NCBI RefSeq assembly: GCF_024345225.1
Contig: NZ_BROD01000001.1
Coordinates: 2,056,362-2,120,361, forward strand
Reading direction: 5' to 3'
DNA length: 64,000 nucleotides
Source of the DNA: Clostridium sp. TW13
Lineage (GTDB): Bacteria; Bacillota; Clostridia; Clostridiales; Clostridiaceae
The notes beneath the pieces were generated by a model that was given only the letters and a program-made list of their open reading frames with translations, had not been told where the DNA came from and made no database searches. Shown in pieces: positions 26,370 through 33,955 of this stretch. The stretch's first letter is position 1. Each line of letters starts with the position of its first letter. A program made the position numbers and the translations under genes.

Positions 26370-27190
26370 CATTCATAAATCTTTGCTTGTTTATGATTTG
26401 CTTTTAAAATATTATCAATTTCATTATAATCTATGATTTTCTGTCGTAATTGATATATTAGCCTACGACTATCTTTTGTAGATAAATAATTAAATTTAAT
26501 ATCTTCAATAATAATATTTCTTTTTTGTATCAATCTAGAAATATATCGTATCTCATTTATTGAAAGAGCATCATCACGCAATATATTTTCGCTTTTAATT
26601 TTATTTAGAATTAAAAATAACTTTGGTAATTCTAGAACATCTTCTAAATTATGTTGTATTATAGCTTTAACTAACGTCTCATCTTGTTGCTCAAGATATA
26701 ACAGGAATTTATCTCTACACTCCTTGCCATCTATTTCATCTATTCTTGAAATTCCAACAAGTTCTTCAAAGCTTTTTAAAGAACATCCTTTACTACCCAA
26801 TCCTTTTGTATATGGTTGCAAAATCCTATAAAAATCATAATGATTCTTGTAACTAACTTCATCAATATTATATTTTTTTAGTCTAGCATTGATAAAAGGC
26901 TCATCAAAAGCTATCCCATTAAATGTACATATATTTTCACAACGTAGCAAAGGTTCTACTTCGTTAAGTAAATTCGCCTCATCATAAGGATTAAAGCAAA
27001 CAGTGACCTCATATCTATCATCAAATAATTTACCTATAGAAATGCAAAATATTCCATCTTCCTCCTTACTAAAACCTGTACATTCAATATCAATAAAAAT
27101 ACATTTATCCAAACCATACTTTCCAATAATTGATACTGGAAGTGGATTCTTATTGCTTTGTCTTATTGTTAAATTATCGTATTTTTTCAA
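26369..27190 (-). CDS. RNase H-fold (YprB-like) nuclease coupled to the ArgRS-like gene
   Basis: A 273-residue cytoplasmic protein. DEDD-like acidic motifs are FIDIECTGF (Asp34, Glu36), CTFNGIAFDEPFI (Asp96), HYDFYRI (Asp119) and HNLEDVLEL (Asp184), as in YprB-type predicted 3'-5' exonucleases. A helical region of about 70 residues follows. The start is TTG at 27190 with GGGGTGG 6 nt upstream; it lies inside the end of the ArgRS-like gene (17 bp overlap), so the two are translationally coupled. The nucleic-acid substrate is unknown; the coupling hints at RNA or tRNA, which is speculation. Confidence 0.75.
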   Translation of the reverse strand: MKKYDNLTIRQSNKNPLPVSIIGKYGLDKCIFIDIECTGFSKEEDGIFCISIGKLFDDRYEVTVCFNPYDEANLLNEVEPLLRCENICTFNGIAFDEPFINARLKKYNIDEVSYKNHYDFYRILQPYTKGLGSKGCSLKSFEELVGISRIDEIDGKECRDKFLLYLEQQDETLVKAIIQHNLEDVLELPKLFLILNKIKSENILRDDALSINEIRYISRLIQKRNIIIEDIKFNYLSTKDSRRLIYQLRQKIIDYNEIDNILKANHKQAKIYE

Positions 27191-28655
27191 CTATATCCAC
27201 CCCTATTAATGCTAAAGAATTCTTTATTACTTGGCAAGCTGCCCTAACTAAATTAAGCCTTGCGCATTTCAGTCCTTCATCATCTATATTCTCAATTTCA
27301 TGATTATTAACAAACTTATTAAAAGCCTTTGAAACCTGAATGCAATATTCAGCTATAATATTAGGTGCTAATTTATTTATAGCCATATCAATGCTTTGTA
27401 TATATTCATCTAAAAGTTTTATTAACTCATATTCTTCTGTACTATAAAGTTTTGAATATTCAGGTTCTGCTAAAGTTAGTTCATTATTGCACAAAATGCT
27501 GTTTCCTACAAAATAAGTATACAGCACATACGCTCCTGTGTCACCTTCTAAAGACATTACCTGCTCTAAATCAAAATAAAACTGCCTTTCTTTACAGTTC
27601 TTTATTAGAAAAAAACTAACTGCTCCAATACCAAGTATTCTACTAGCTTCCTCTTTATTGCTAACATAAACATTAAGCTTGCTCATCATATTAAAAGCCT
27701 TTTGTATTAATGCCTTCTCTAAGCTTCTTATGTTTATATATCCATTTTCATCTGCAAAACATCTAGGATTAAATAACTTAACCAACCCAAGTTCAAAATA
27801 TTTGCACTCCTTTGACAACTGCTTATCTAAGATACCCATTACTTTTAATACTTGCTCATAGTAACTTCGCTGTTCCAGTTCTGCAATATGGATACTTTTA
27901 TCAAATCTATATATATTTTTTTGATTTATTATGCAGGTTAATAATTTGATATAAGATGAGTATGTTCCATCTACATTTTTAACTATAAATGGCGGCATGT
28001 TATATTTCTTCAATTCTACAACTTCTGCTCCATTACTTTTGATTAGCAATTTATTTTGAATCAATATTTCAATAACTTCCTCTATTTTATTAGAAGCACA
28101 TTCCTCAATATATATATCAAATTTCATATTATTTAATTTGTATATTTCTTGATACTCACTAAACATAACACTTTCTAAATTCTTATCACAACAACTTGTT
28201 ATGACATCATAACCTTGACTCTGAAAAATTCTAGATAATGATTTGCTTATAACTGTTAAAGATAAACTTTCTATGCCAGATAATTTAATTATATTTGAGC
28301 AAGAGGTTTGAATACATACATTTTTCCCTTTATTACACTCTGATCTCCCGTAGAAATCACCTTTAGATAATATATTTTGTATAGTTTCCTTAATAAATAT
28401 TTTCTTATCTATATAAAAATTAATATATGGACCTACATTCTCTATCTTTTCAAAACACTCTTTATTTATTGTATTACTTATTTCTTCTGCTATTAAATTA
28501 GGAGTTTTCTCATGAATTTGAGTTAACTGAAAGCATGGAAAAGCAAAATTGCCCATTTCAGGTTTAGGAGGGATTTGTAGCATCTTCTCCAAACTATTTT
28601 TATCTAAATCTAGAATTTCAGATAGTCTTTCTACTGCAAGGTTTTTAAAGTTCAT
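27174..28655 (-). CDS. Arginyl-tRNA synthetase-like protein lacking the HIGH motif
   Basis: 493 residues; ArgRS is usually about 560. The N-terminal Add-1-like domain is well kept (PPKPEMGNFAFPCFQL at about 29-44, VGPYINFYID). At the catalytic entry the usual SSPNIAKPFHVGH reads SCSNIIKLSGIES (118-130), so HxGH became GIES. The GDWGTQ and KMSKS-equivalent segments are also absent. Later parts still follow ArgRS: FDKSIHIAELEQRSYYEQVLKV, and a DALR-type anticodon-binding C-terminus (about 375-493). It is therefore unlikely to charge tRNA. ATG at 28655 with AAGGAGG is chosen over the upstream open frame. It overlaps the nuclease gene at its 3' end. Confidence 0.78.
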   Translation of the reverse strand: MNFKNLAVERLSEILDLDKNSLEKMLQIPPKPEMGNFAFPCFQLTQIHEKTPNLIAEEISNTINKECFEKIENVGPYINFYIDKKIFIKETIQNILSKGDFYGRSECNKGKNVCIQTSCSNIIKLSGIESLSLTVISKSLSRIFQSQGYDVITSCCDKNLESVMFSEYQEIYKLNNMKFDIYIEECASNKIEEVIEILIQNKLLIKSNGAEVVELKKYNMPPFIVKNVDGTYSSYIKLLTCIINQKNIYRFDKSIHIAELEQRSYYEQVLKVMGILDKQLSKECKYFELGLVKLFNPRCFADENGYINIRSLEKALIQKAFNMMSKLNVYVSNKEEASRILGIGAVSFFLIKNCKERQFYFDLEQVMSLEGDTGAYVLYTYFVGNSILCNNELTLAEPEYSKLYSTEEYELIKLLDEYIQSIDMAINKLAPNIIAEYCIQVSKAFNKFVNNHEIENIDDEGLKCARLNLVRAACQVIKNSLALIGVDIVEKIR

Positions 28656-28687
28656 CCCTACCTCCTTGTTCCAAATACATGTCTTCT

Positions 28688-28730
28688 TAAAATAAAGCAC
28701 CGTCTCCTAATACATAATTTAGAGACGGTC
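28688..28730 (-). terminator. Leader hairpin upstream of the ArgRS-like gene
   Basis: Minus strand: ACCGTCTC pairs with GAGACGGT around a 15 nt loop and is followed by GCTTTATTTTAAG. It is terminator-like and lies 33 nt before the start codon, so it could attenuate this operon. No T-box consensus was seen around it. Confidence 0.5.
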
Positions 28731-28852
28731 ACTTCTGCATTACTATTTATATTGGTAAATTAATAAATAATTATTTTTTACAAGTATTGTTAATTAAATA
28801 TTATAATAGTCAACTATCCTTTGTCAATTGATTTTAAATTTTATTTGATTAA

Positions 28853-28900
28853 CAAAAAAAACTATTACTAAATGATTTAAAGAGCACTTAGCAATAGTTT
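28853..28900 (-). terminator. Terminator of the M50 protease gene
   Basis: Minus strand: AAACTATTGCTAAGTG pairs imperfectly with CATTTAGTAATAGTTT and is followed by TTTTTTGTT, just after the stop codon. Confidence 0.75.
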
Positions 28901-28904
28901 AATG

Positions 28905-29543
28905 TTACCTAATGACTGAGAAAACAAGAATACTAAATAAGTTACCTATTGCTGTAGTAGGATAATATAATATTCTACCTCCTATAGCAATTGCAATTAA
29001 TAAAATTGGCATTTCATATCTATATAGTTGGTTTGCATACTTATAATATGTTTTTGGACTATAATCTTGTAGAATTGATAATCCATCTAAACCTGGTAGT
29101 GGTAACAAATTAAATATACATAATCCTATATTTATATAAATCCCTTTGTAAATAATCGAATAAATTATAAGTGCTAACTGAGTTCCAAGCATAAAAAGTA
29201 CATATTTTTGAAAAAGTGCAAGCACTATAGTTAAAATAAATGCTAATACTAAGTTTGCTAAAGGTCCAGCTGCAGATACTTTTAAATCATCCTTGTAATA
29301 ATTTTTAAATGCTCTTTTATTAACTGTAACAGGCTTAGCCCATCCAAACCCAAACAAGACTATCATTATAAATCCTATGATGTCTATATGTGCTAGTGGA
29401 TTTAAAGTTAATCTTCCTTCAAATCTTGGTGTTTTATCTCCTAGTTTATCTGCTACCTTTGCATGAGCATATTCATGAAAAGCAAACCCAAGTAAAATTC
29501 CTGGAATACTTAATATCAATTTTAATAAATAATCTTGTATCAT
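28905..29543 (-). CDS. Site-2 protease family (M50) membrane metalloprotease
   Basis: A 212-residue integral-membrane zinc protease. FHEYAHAKVADKLGD contains the HExxH zinc motif (HEYAH) in the first membrane segment, and NLLPLPGLDGLSIL supplies the third zinc ligand (NxxPxPxLDG). It belongs to the short, PDZ-less YwhC/FtsH-like group in Firmicutes. The substrate is unknown. GGGAGG precedes the ATG. It lies downstream of the ArgRS-like gene's promoter region, convergent with no other gene. Confidence 0.9.
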   Translation of the reverse strand: MIQDYLLKLILSIPGILLGFAFHEYAHAKVADKLGDKTPRFEGRLTLNPLAHIDIIGFIMIVLFGFGWAKPVTVNKRAFKNYYKDDLKVSAAGPLANLVLAFILTIVLALFQKYVLFMLGTQLALIIYSIIYKGIYINIGLCIFNLLPLPGLDGLSILQDYSPKTYYKYANQLYRYEMPILLIAIAIGGRILYYPTTAIGNLFSILVFSVIR

Positions 29544-29730
29544 ATATAATTCCTCCCTATGATATTAGAGTATATTATATCATATTTTATTTAAAACATG
29601 AAAACTTAATATTCTAAAAAGATCGTATTATAAACAAGTAAAATAATAATACTTTATCAAGAATACTCCAACTTTAATATGGTTTTTATAATTGAAATTA
29701 AGATTTTTTTAAATATTTATCAGAAAAAGC

Positions 29731-29759
29731 TTGGTTTATTTAACAAACTTATGTATAAT
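29731..29759 (+). promoter_or_regulatory. Promoter of a candidate small RNA
   Basis: TTGGTT at 29731-29736, a 17 nt spacer, and a perfect TATAAT at 29754-29759 on the plus strand. No protein-coding gene follows on this strand before a terminator at 29827. Confidence 0.6.
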
Positions 29760-29765
29760 ATACTT

Positions 29766-29858
29766 GTACGGATTTTTATTTTGCCCTCTTAATTTACGAT
29801 GGCATTATGCCATATTTAGTAGCAAAGGCTACTGTGTGCCCACAGTAGCCATTTTTTT
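29766..29858 (+). ncRNA. Candidate small non-coding RNA, about 93 nt
   Basis: The transcript expected from the promoter at 29731 would contain the hairpin ATGGCATTATGCCAT (29799-29813) and end at a strong intrinsic terminator, GGCTACTGTG/CACAGTAGCC then ATTTTTTTA. The only ORF in it is 6 codons without a ribosome site. It lies between the M50 protease gene and ldh, both on the opposite strand. No known RNA family is recognised; it could act in trans or on the end of the ldh mRNA. Confidence 0.5.
29827..29858 (+). terminator. Intrinsic terminator of the candidate small RNA
   Basis: A perfect 10 bp stem GGCTACTGTG/CACAGTAGCC with loop TGCC and a seven-T tail on the plus strand. It may also weakly serve ldh in the other direction. 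Confidence 0.85.
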
Positions 29859-29880
29859 ATGATCAATTTTTTTCTTACTT

Positions 29881-30837
29881 TTATATACCTGCTTCATTTA
29901 GGTGAGATTTTAATAGATCTCCAGAAGCCTTTAATTTTTCCTTCTCTTCCTCACATAAATCTACTTCTAATATTTTTTTAGCTCCACCTCTATTAACTAT
30001 AGTTGGAATTGCTAAATATATATTATCAATTCCATATTGCCCTGTAAACAATGATGAAACTGTTAATATAGCATCCTCATCTCTTAATATTGCATCCACT
30101 ATTCTTCTTACTGCTAACCCAACTGCATAATTTGTATAACCCTTTTTCTTTATCATTTCATATGCTGCATTCTTTACCTTCTCTGGTATCTGTTTCTTAA
30201 ACTCTAAGGATGGACCACAATGTTCACACACCTTAGTTGAATACTCTTCTGCACTCATTCCTGCTATACTTGTTAAGCTCCATGCTGCTATTTCTGAATC
30301 GCCATGTTCTCCTATAATATAACTATGAATATTTCTTGGATCTATATCAAAATGTTCTCCTAACTCATACTTAAATCTTGATGTATCAAGAACAGTACCT
30401 GAACCTATGACTCTTTCAGCTGGGAATCCAGATAACTTGTAAGTTATATAGGTTAATACATCTACCGGATTTGATACTACTAATAGAATTGCATCTGGAT
30501 TATACTTAACTACTTCTGGAACAATCTGCTTGAAGACACCCAAGTTCTTATTAATTATATCTAATCTTGTCTCTCCAGGTTTTTGTCCTACTCCTGCAGT
30601 TATAATAACTATATCTGAATCTTTTGTATCAACATAATCTCCTGCCTTTACATTACAAGGTTTAAGAAAAGCAGCTCCATGAGATAAATCCATTGCTTCG
30701 GCTTCTGCCTTGTCTTTGTTTATGTCCACAATTACTATTTCTGATGCTATTCCTTCTAATAAGAGAGCATATGCTGTTGTTGAACCAACAAAGCCTGCTC
30801 CTATGATTGAAATTTTATTTCCTTTTTCTATCTTCAT
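29881..30837 (-). CDS. ldh: L-lactate dehydrogenase
   Basis: 318 residues; reduces pyruvate to L-lactate with NADH, regenerating NAD+ in fermentation. The Rossmann motif GAGFVGST lies at residues 13-20, the NAD-binding [11 protein letters not shown] and [11 protein letters not shown] segments follow, and the catalytic histidine lies in IIGEHGDSE. Residues typical of LDH rather than malate dehydrogenase are present around [17 protein letters not shown] precedes the ATG. It is monocistronic. No clear Rex operator was found upstream by eye. Confidence 0.95.
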   Translation of the reverse strand: MKIEKGNKISIIGAGFVGSTTAYALLLEGIASEIVIVDINKDKAEAEAMDLSHGAAFLKPCNVKAGDYVDTKDSDIVIITAGVGQKPGETRLDIINKNLGVFKQIVPEVVKYNPDAILLVVSNPVDVLTYITYKLSGFPAERVIGSGTVLDTSRFKYELGEHFDIDPRNIHSYIIGEHGDSEIAAWSLTSIAGMSAEEYSTKVCEHCGPSLEFKKQIPEKVKNAAYEMIKKKGYTNYAVGLAVRRIVDAILRDEDAILTVSSLFTGQYGIDNIYLAIPTIVNRGGAKKILEVDLCEEEKEKLKASGDLLKSHLNEAGI

Positions 30838-31062
30838 AAAAATATACCTCCTAAGCTATATTACTATACAATCTTACAAAAGTTCTATTGGATAAATATT
30901 ATTAATTAATAACTTTTATTAATACCATTATACTCCTTATCTTCTTTATTATCAACTCCTTTAGAATTATTATGTATATATTTTTAATTTCTAAGTTGTA
31001 ATTTCATAGGCAAAACATATATAATTGTTTTTAGAAACTGTTTTATTTGGAGGCAAAATTTT

Positions 31063-31668
31063 ATGAAACTTTTATTTTTTGATACAGAAACAACTGGCAT
31101 AAAACCGGGAAGCATATGTCAATTAAGTTATATAACAGTAGATACCTCTGTTAAGCCACAATTAACTCAAGGAAAAAATTATTTTTTTACAGTTGATTAT
31201 GTTGAGCCTTCCGCAGAAGAAGTTCATGGCTTCTCTGTAGAGAAGTTATATGAATTAAGCGATGGAATGTATTTTGATGATTTAGTAGAAAATTTTTATG
31301 AAGATTTTAAAAGTGCTGATTTTATCATAGGTCATAATGTATCTTTTGATATAAAATTTTTAAAACATGAACTTGCTCCTATGGGAGAAGATTTCGTACC
31401 TAAAAATACTTTCTGTACGATGAGTTATTATAAGAATATTTGTAATATTCCTAGACCAAATGGAGAAATTAAAAATCCAAAATTATCTGAGCTGGTAAAG
31501 TTCCTAAATATATCAGATGGCACTATAGCCGCTACTGCAGATAAACTTTTTGAAGGAAGTGGCGATTATCATGATGCAAGATTTGATACTGCTGCCACAT
31601 ATTTAGCAGTAATTGAAGGAATCAAAAAGAGATTAATTCCAGCAGGATATTTTAGCAAACAAAGTTAA
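31063..31668 (+). CDS. DnaQ-like 3'-5' exonuclease (DEDDh)
   Basis: A 201-residue stand-alone exonuclease domain. Exo I FFDTETTGIKPG (5-16), Exo II GHNVSFDIKFL, and Exo III YHDARFDTAATY with the DEDDh histidine are all present. It is related to the DNA polymerase III epsilon proofreading domain, but no polymerase gene is adjacent, so a DNA/RNA maturation role is equally likely. TTGGAGG precedes the ATG. It is a single gene with a shared terminator. Confidence 0.9.
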   Translation: MKLLFFDTETTGIKPGSICQLSYITVDTSVKPQLTQGKNYFFTVDYVEPSAEEVHGFSVEKLYELSDGMYFDDLVENFYEDFKSADFIIGHNVSFDIKFLKHELAPMGEDFVPKNTFCTMSYYKNICNIPRPNGEIKNPKLSELVKFLNISDGTIAATADKLFEGSGDYHDARFDTAATYLAVIEGIKKRLIPAGYFSKQS

Positions 31669-31681
31669 TTAGAAACAATTT

Positions 31682-31721
31682 AATAAGAGTCCCTTCTTAA
31701 ATTAAAGAAGGGACTCTTATT
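31682..31721. terminator. Bidirectional terminator
   Basis: AATAAGAGTCCCTTCTT pairs with AAGAAGGGACTCTTATT; the minus-strand stop codon of the M48 gene starts at its edge. Confidence 0.9.
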
Positions 31722-32991
31722 ACTTTACAAATCTATATGAATTATTCTCCCATGGTTTATATGAATTAGCCATCTCAATTCTTTCTTCTGTAGTTGGATG
31801 ATCATACTCCCATAACTTTGTAAGAATATCTACTTTAGGTACCTGCAAGTTTGTTTCCATTAGTTTAGCTTGCAACTTGCCATTTACCAAGTTATTATGA
31901 GTGCACTCAATAGCAAATCTATCAGCATCCATTTCCATCTTTCTGCTAACTAAATTATCTACTGGAGTAGTAATGAAACCAATAGTCAAATAGATTAATA
32001 GCATAATAGGAATAAACGCATTTTCTTTGTAATTTGTTCCATTGACTTTCTTCTTATATATTTTTTTACCTATACTATCAACTAAAATAAGAATAATAAG
32101 ACTTTCAAAGACTTGTAATACAATTCCTATTGGAACATGATTTAATTTATAGTGCCCTACTTCATGAGCCACTACTGCCAATATCTCATCTTCACTTAAA
32201 GAATTTAGTGTTGTATCCCATAATACAACTCGTCTACTATTTCCCACCCCAGTCATATATGCATTCAAGTAATTTGTTTCTTTACTCTTATCCACTTGTA
32301 AAATTTGAACATTCTTAAGCCCAGCTTTTTCACAGATTGCATCTATCTTAGTTTTTAATTCTGCATTCTGTAATGGCTTAAAATCATTGAATAATGGATC
32401 TATTACAATAGGTTGCACATAAGCTCCAAACAAACTTACAGGTATCATCAGTAAAAACAAGATAACATAATAATGTTTAAATTTCTTATAAACGAAATAT
32501 ATAACCATAAAACTTATTGCATTTATTATAAAATTGAGTAGAAAATCTTCTAAATTAGAAAAGATCCAACTACTAAAATTTAAATTAAGAGACTTAAAAA
32601 GCTTCCCTCTATAAAATCCAGCAATTATACCTACTGGTAAATACATTATAAATTCATAAACTGAATAAACCGCAAAAAGAACTAATATCTCTTTTAATGA
32701 TTTCTGAGATTTTAAAATTATTTTTGGTATTCCAAAATAAATAAATGATATAGGTATAAGGAACATCAAAACAACCTTTATAACTCTATAGAATCTAGAA
32801 AATTTATAATTTGCTTCAGCCACTGGTGAAGCCTTAGGTACTACCACCTGCTGGTTTTCTACTTTTATTTCTATTTGTCTTGTCCCATTTATACTTCTTG
32901 CTTGAGTTTTCTCAAGTATTGCTGTGCCAATAAACAAGATTATTGAAATCCATAAAAACATAAAAATGATTTTTCTTAATATATCCTTCAC
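31720..32991 (-). CDS. M48 family membrane metalloprotease (Ste24/CAAX protease-like)
   Basis: 423 residues with a membrane segment near the N-terminus (about 8-26), then several helices (about 65-190), and a zinc protease domain with VVAHEVGHYKLNH (HExxH). The third ligand lies in the region MEMDADRFA. VDKSKETNYLNAYMTGVG and the SRRVVLWDTTL motif match Ste24-type M48 proteases. Function in bacteria is probably membrane protein quality control. GTG start at 32991, with GGTGGAG 7 nt upstream. Confidence 0.9.
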   Translation of the reverse strand: MKDILRKIIFMFLWISIILFIGTAILEKTQARSINGTRQIEIKVENQQVVVPKASPVAEANYKFSRFYRVIKVVLMFLIPISFIYFGIPKIILKSQKSLKEILVLFAVYSVYEFIMYLPVGIIAGFYRGKLFKSLNLNFSSWIFSNLEDFLLNFIINAISFMVIYFVYKKFKHYYVILFLLMIPVSLFGAYVQPIVIDPLFNDFKPLQNAELKTKIDAICEKAGLKNVQILQVDKSKETNYLNAYMTGVGNSRRVVLWDTTLNSLSEDEILAVVAHEVGHYKLNHVPIGIVLQVFESLIILILVDSIGKKIYKKKVNGTNYKENAFIPIMLLIYLTIGFITTPVDNLVSRKMEMDADRFAIECTHNNLVNGKLQAKLMETNLQVPKVDILTKLWEYDHPTTEERIEMANSYKPWENNSYRFVK

Positions 32992-33065
32992 TATGTTTCT
33001 CCACCCCGGTTTTTTATTATATATAATTAATACTTATAATAATCAATAAATATAACCAAAATTAA

Positions 33066-33100
33066 AACTATAGATAGGTCTTATTTTAAACCTATCTATG
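33066..33100 (-). terminator. Terminator of pflA
   Basis: Minus strand: ATAGATAGGTTTAAAA...ACCTATCTAT stem of 10 bp followed by AGTTTTAATTTT, 6 nt after the stop. Confidence 0.8.
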
Positions 33101-33105
33101 ATTTA

Positions 33106-33825
33106 TCAGATTAAACCTAATCGCTTATTAAATTCTTTTTCCTTCTCTTTAACATATTCTTTGTTCATAGGTTCTACACCTTTTAGCTTATATTCTATAC
33201 CCAATTTTTCATACTTATTAACTCCAAGCACATGATACGGTAATAATTCGAACTTTTTAACATTATTAATTTGTTCCACCATCTTAAATACATTTTCTAA
33301 ATGTTCTTCTCCATCTGTTACTCCTGGAACAACAACATGCCTTATCCAAAATTCTTTACCCATCTCTTGAGCCTTTTCTAAAAATTCTAAGGATTTATCC
33401 ATTTTTCTTTGAGTTACCTTTGTATAACCCTCTTCTGATATATGCTTAATATCAAATAAAATTAAATCTACATATTTTAAAAGTTCCTCATAATCTCCAT
33501 CTCCATATCCTGCAGTATCTATACAAGTATGAATATTATTTTCTTTACATTTTTTTAAAATATCAATTAAGAATTCCTTTTGTAGTATTGGTTCCCCTCC
33601 AGAGAATGTGACACCACCTTTAGATCTTTCAAAATATGGTTTATATCTTACTATCTTCTTTATCAGTTCTTCCGAACTCATTTCAGTTCCTTCACTAAAC
33701 TCCCAAGTATCTGGATTGTGACAATATAAACATCTTAATCCACATCCTTGTAAAAAAATCACTACTCTAATCCCTGGTCCATCTAACAACCCCATGGTTT
33801 CAATAGAATGTATTCTTCCTAACAT
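33106..33825 (-). CDS. pflA: Pyruvate formate-lyase activating enzyme
   Basis: A 239-residue radical SAM enzyme that abstracts a hydrogen from the PFL glycine. The cluster motif CGLRCLYC provides Cys28, Cys32 and Cys35 (CX3CX2C). GGVTFSGGEP is the SAM-binding GGE motif, and WIRHVVVPGVTD is typical of PflA. It is oxygen-sensitive and cytoplasmic. GAGGTG precedes the ATG. It lies 130 bp after pflB, with an intervening terminator-like hairpin that probably lowers its expression relative to pflB. Confidence 0.95.
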   Translation of the reverse strand: MLGRIHSIETMGLLDGPGIRVVIFLQGCGLRCLYCHNPDTWEFSEGTEMSSEELIKKIVRYKPYFERSKGGVTFSGGEPILQKEFLIDILKKCKENNIHTCIDTAGYGDGDYEELLKYVDLILFDIKHISEEGYTKVTQRKMDKSLEFLEKAQEMGKEFWIRHVVVPGVTDGEEHLENVFKMVEQINNVKKFELLPYHVLGVNKYEKLGIEYKLKGVEPMNKEYVKEKEKEFNKRLGLI

Positions 33826-33907
33826 TTCATCACCTCATTTGTTTGAAATCAAGTTATATTTTTATTATACATTATTATTTTTATATGTTCATTATAATTA
33901 TATATAA

Positions 33908-33944
33908 TAAAAGAAATACCCCTAAAATCTTAGAGGTATTCTTC
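33908..33944 (-). terminator. Attenuating hairpin between pflB and pflA
   Basis: Minus strand: AATACCTCTAA...TTAGGGGTATT with one mismatch, followed by TCTTTTATT. It probably lets only part of transcription continue into pflA. Confidence 0.7.
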
Positions 33945-33955
33945 AATATAATTTA

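Noticed and set aside
28656-28860. Possible T-box leader before the ArgRS-like gene.
   Set aside because: No AGGGTGGNACCGCG element or specifier-loop pattern was found; only a single terminator-like hairpin.
30838-31062. Rex operator upstream of ldh.
   Set aside because: No TTGTTAA-N4-TTAACAA-like palindrome is present by eye.
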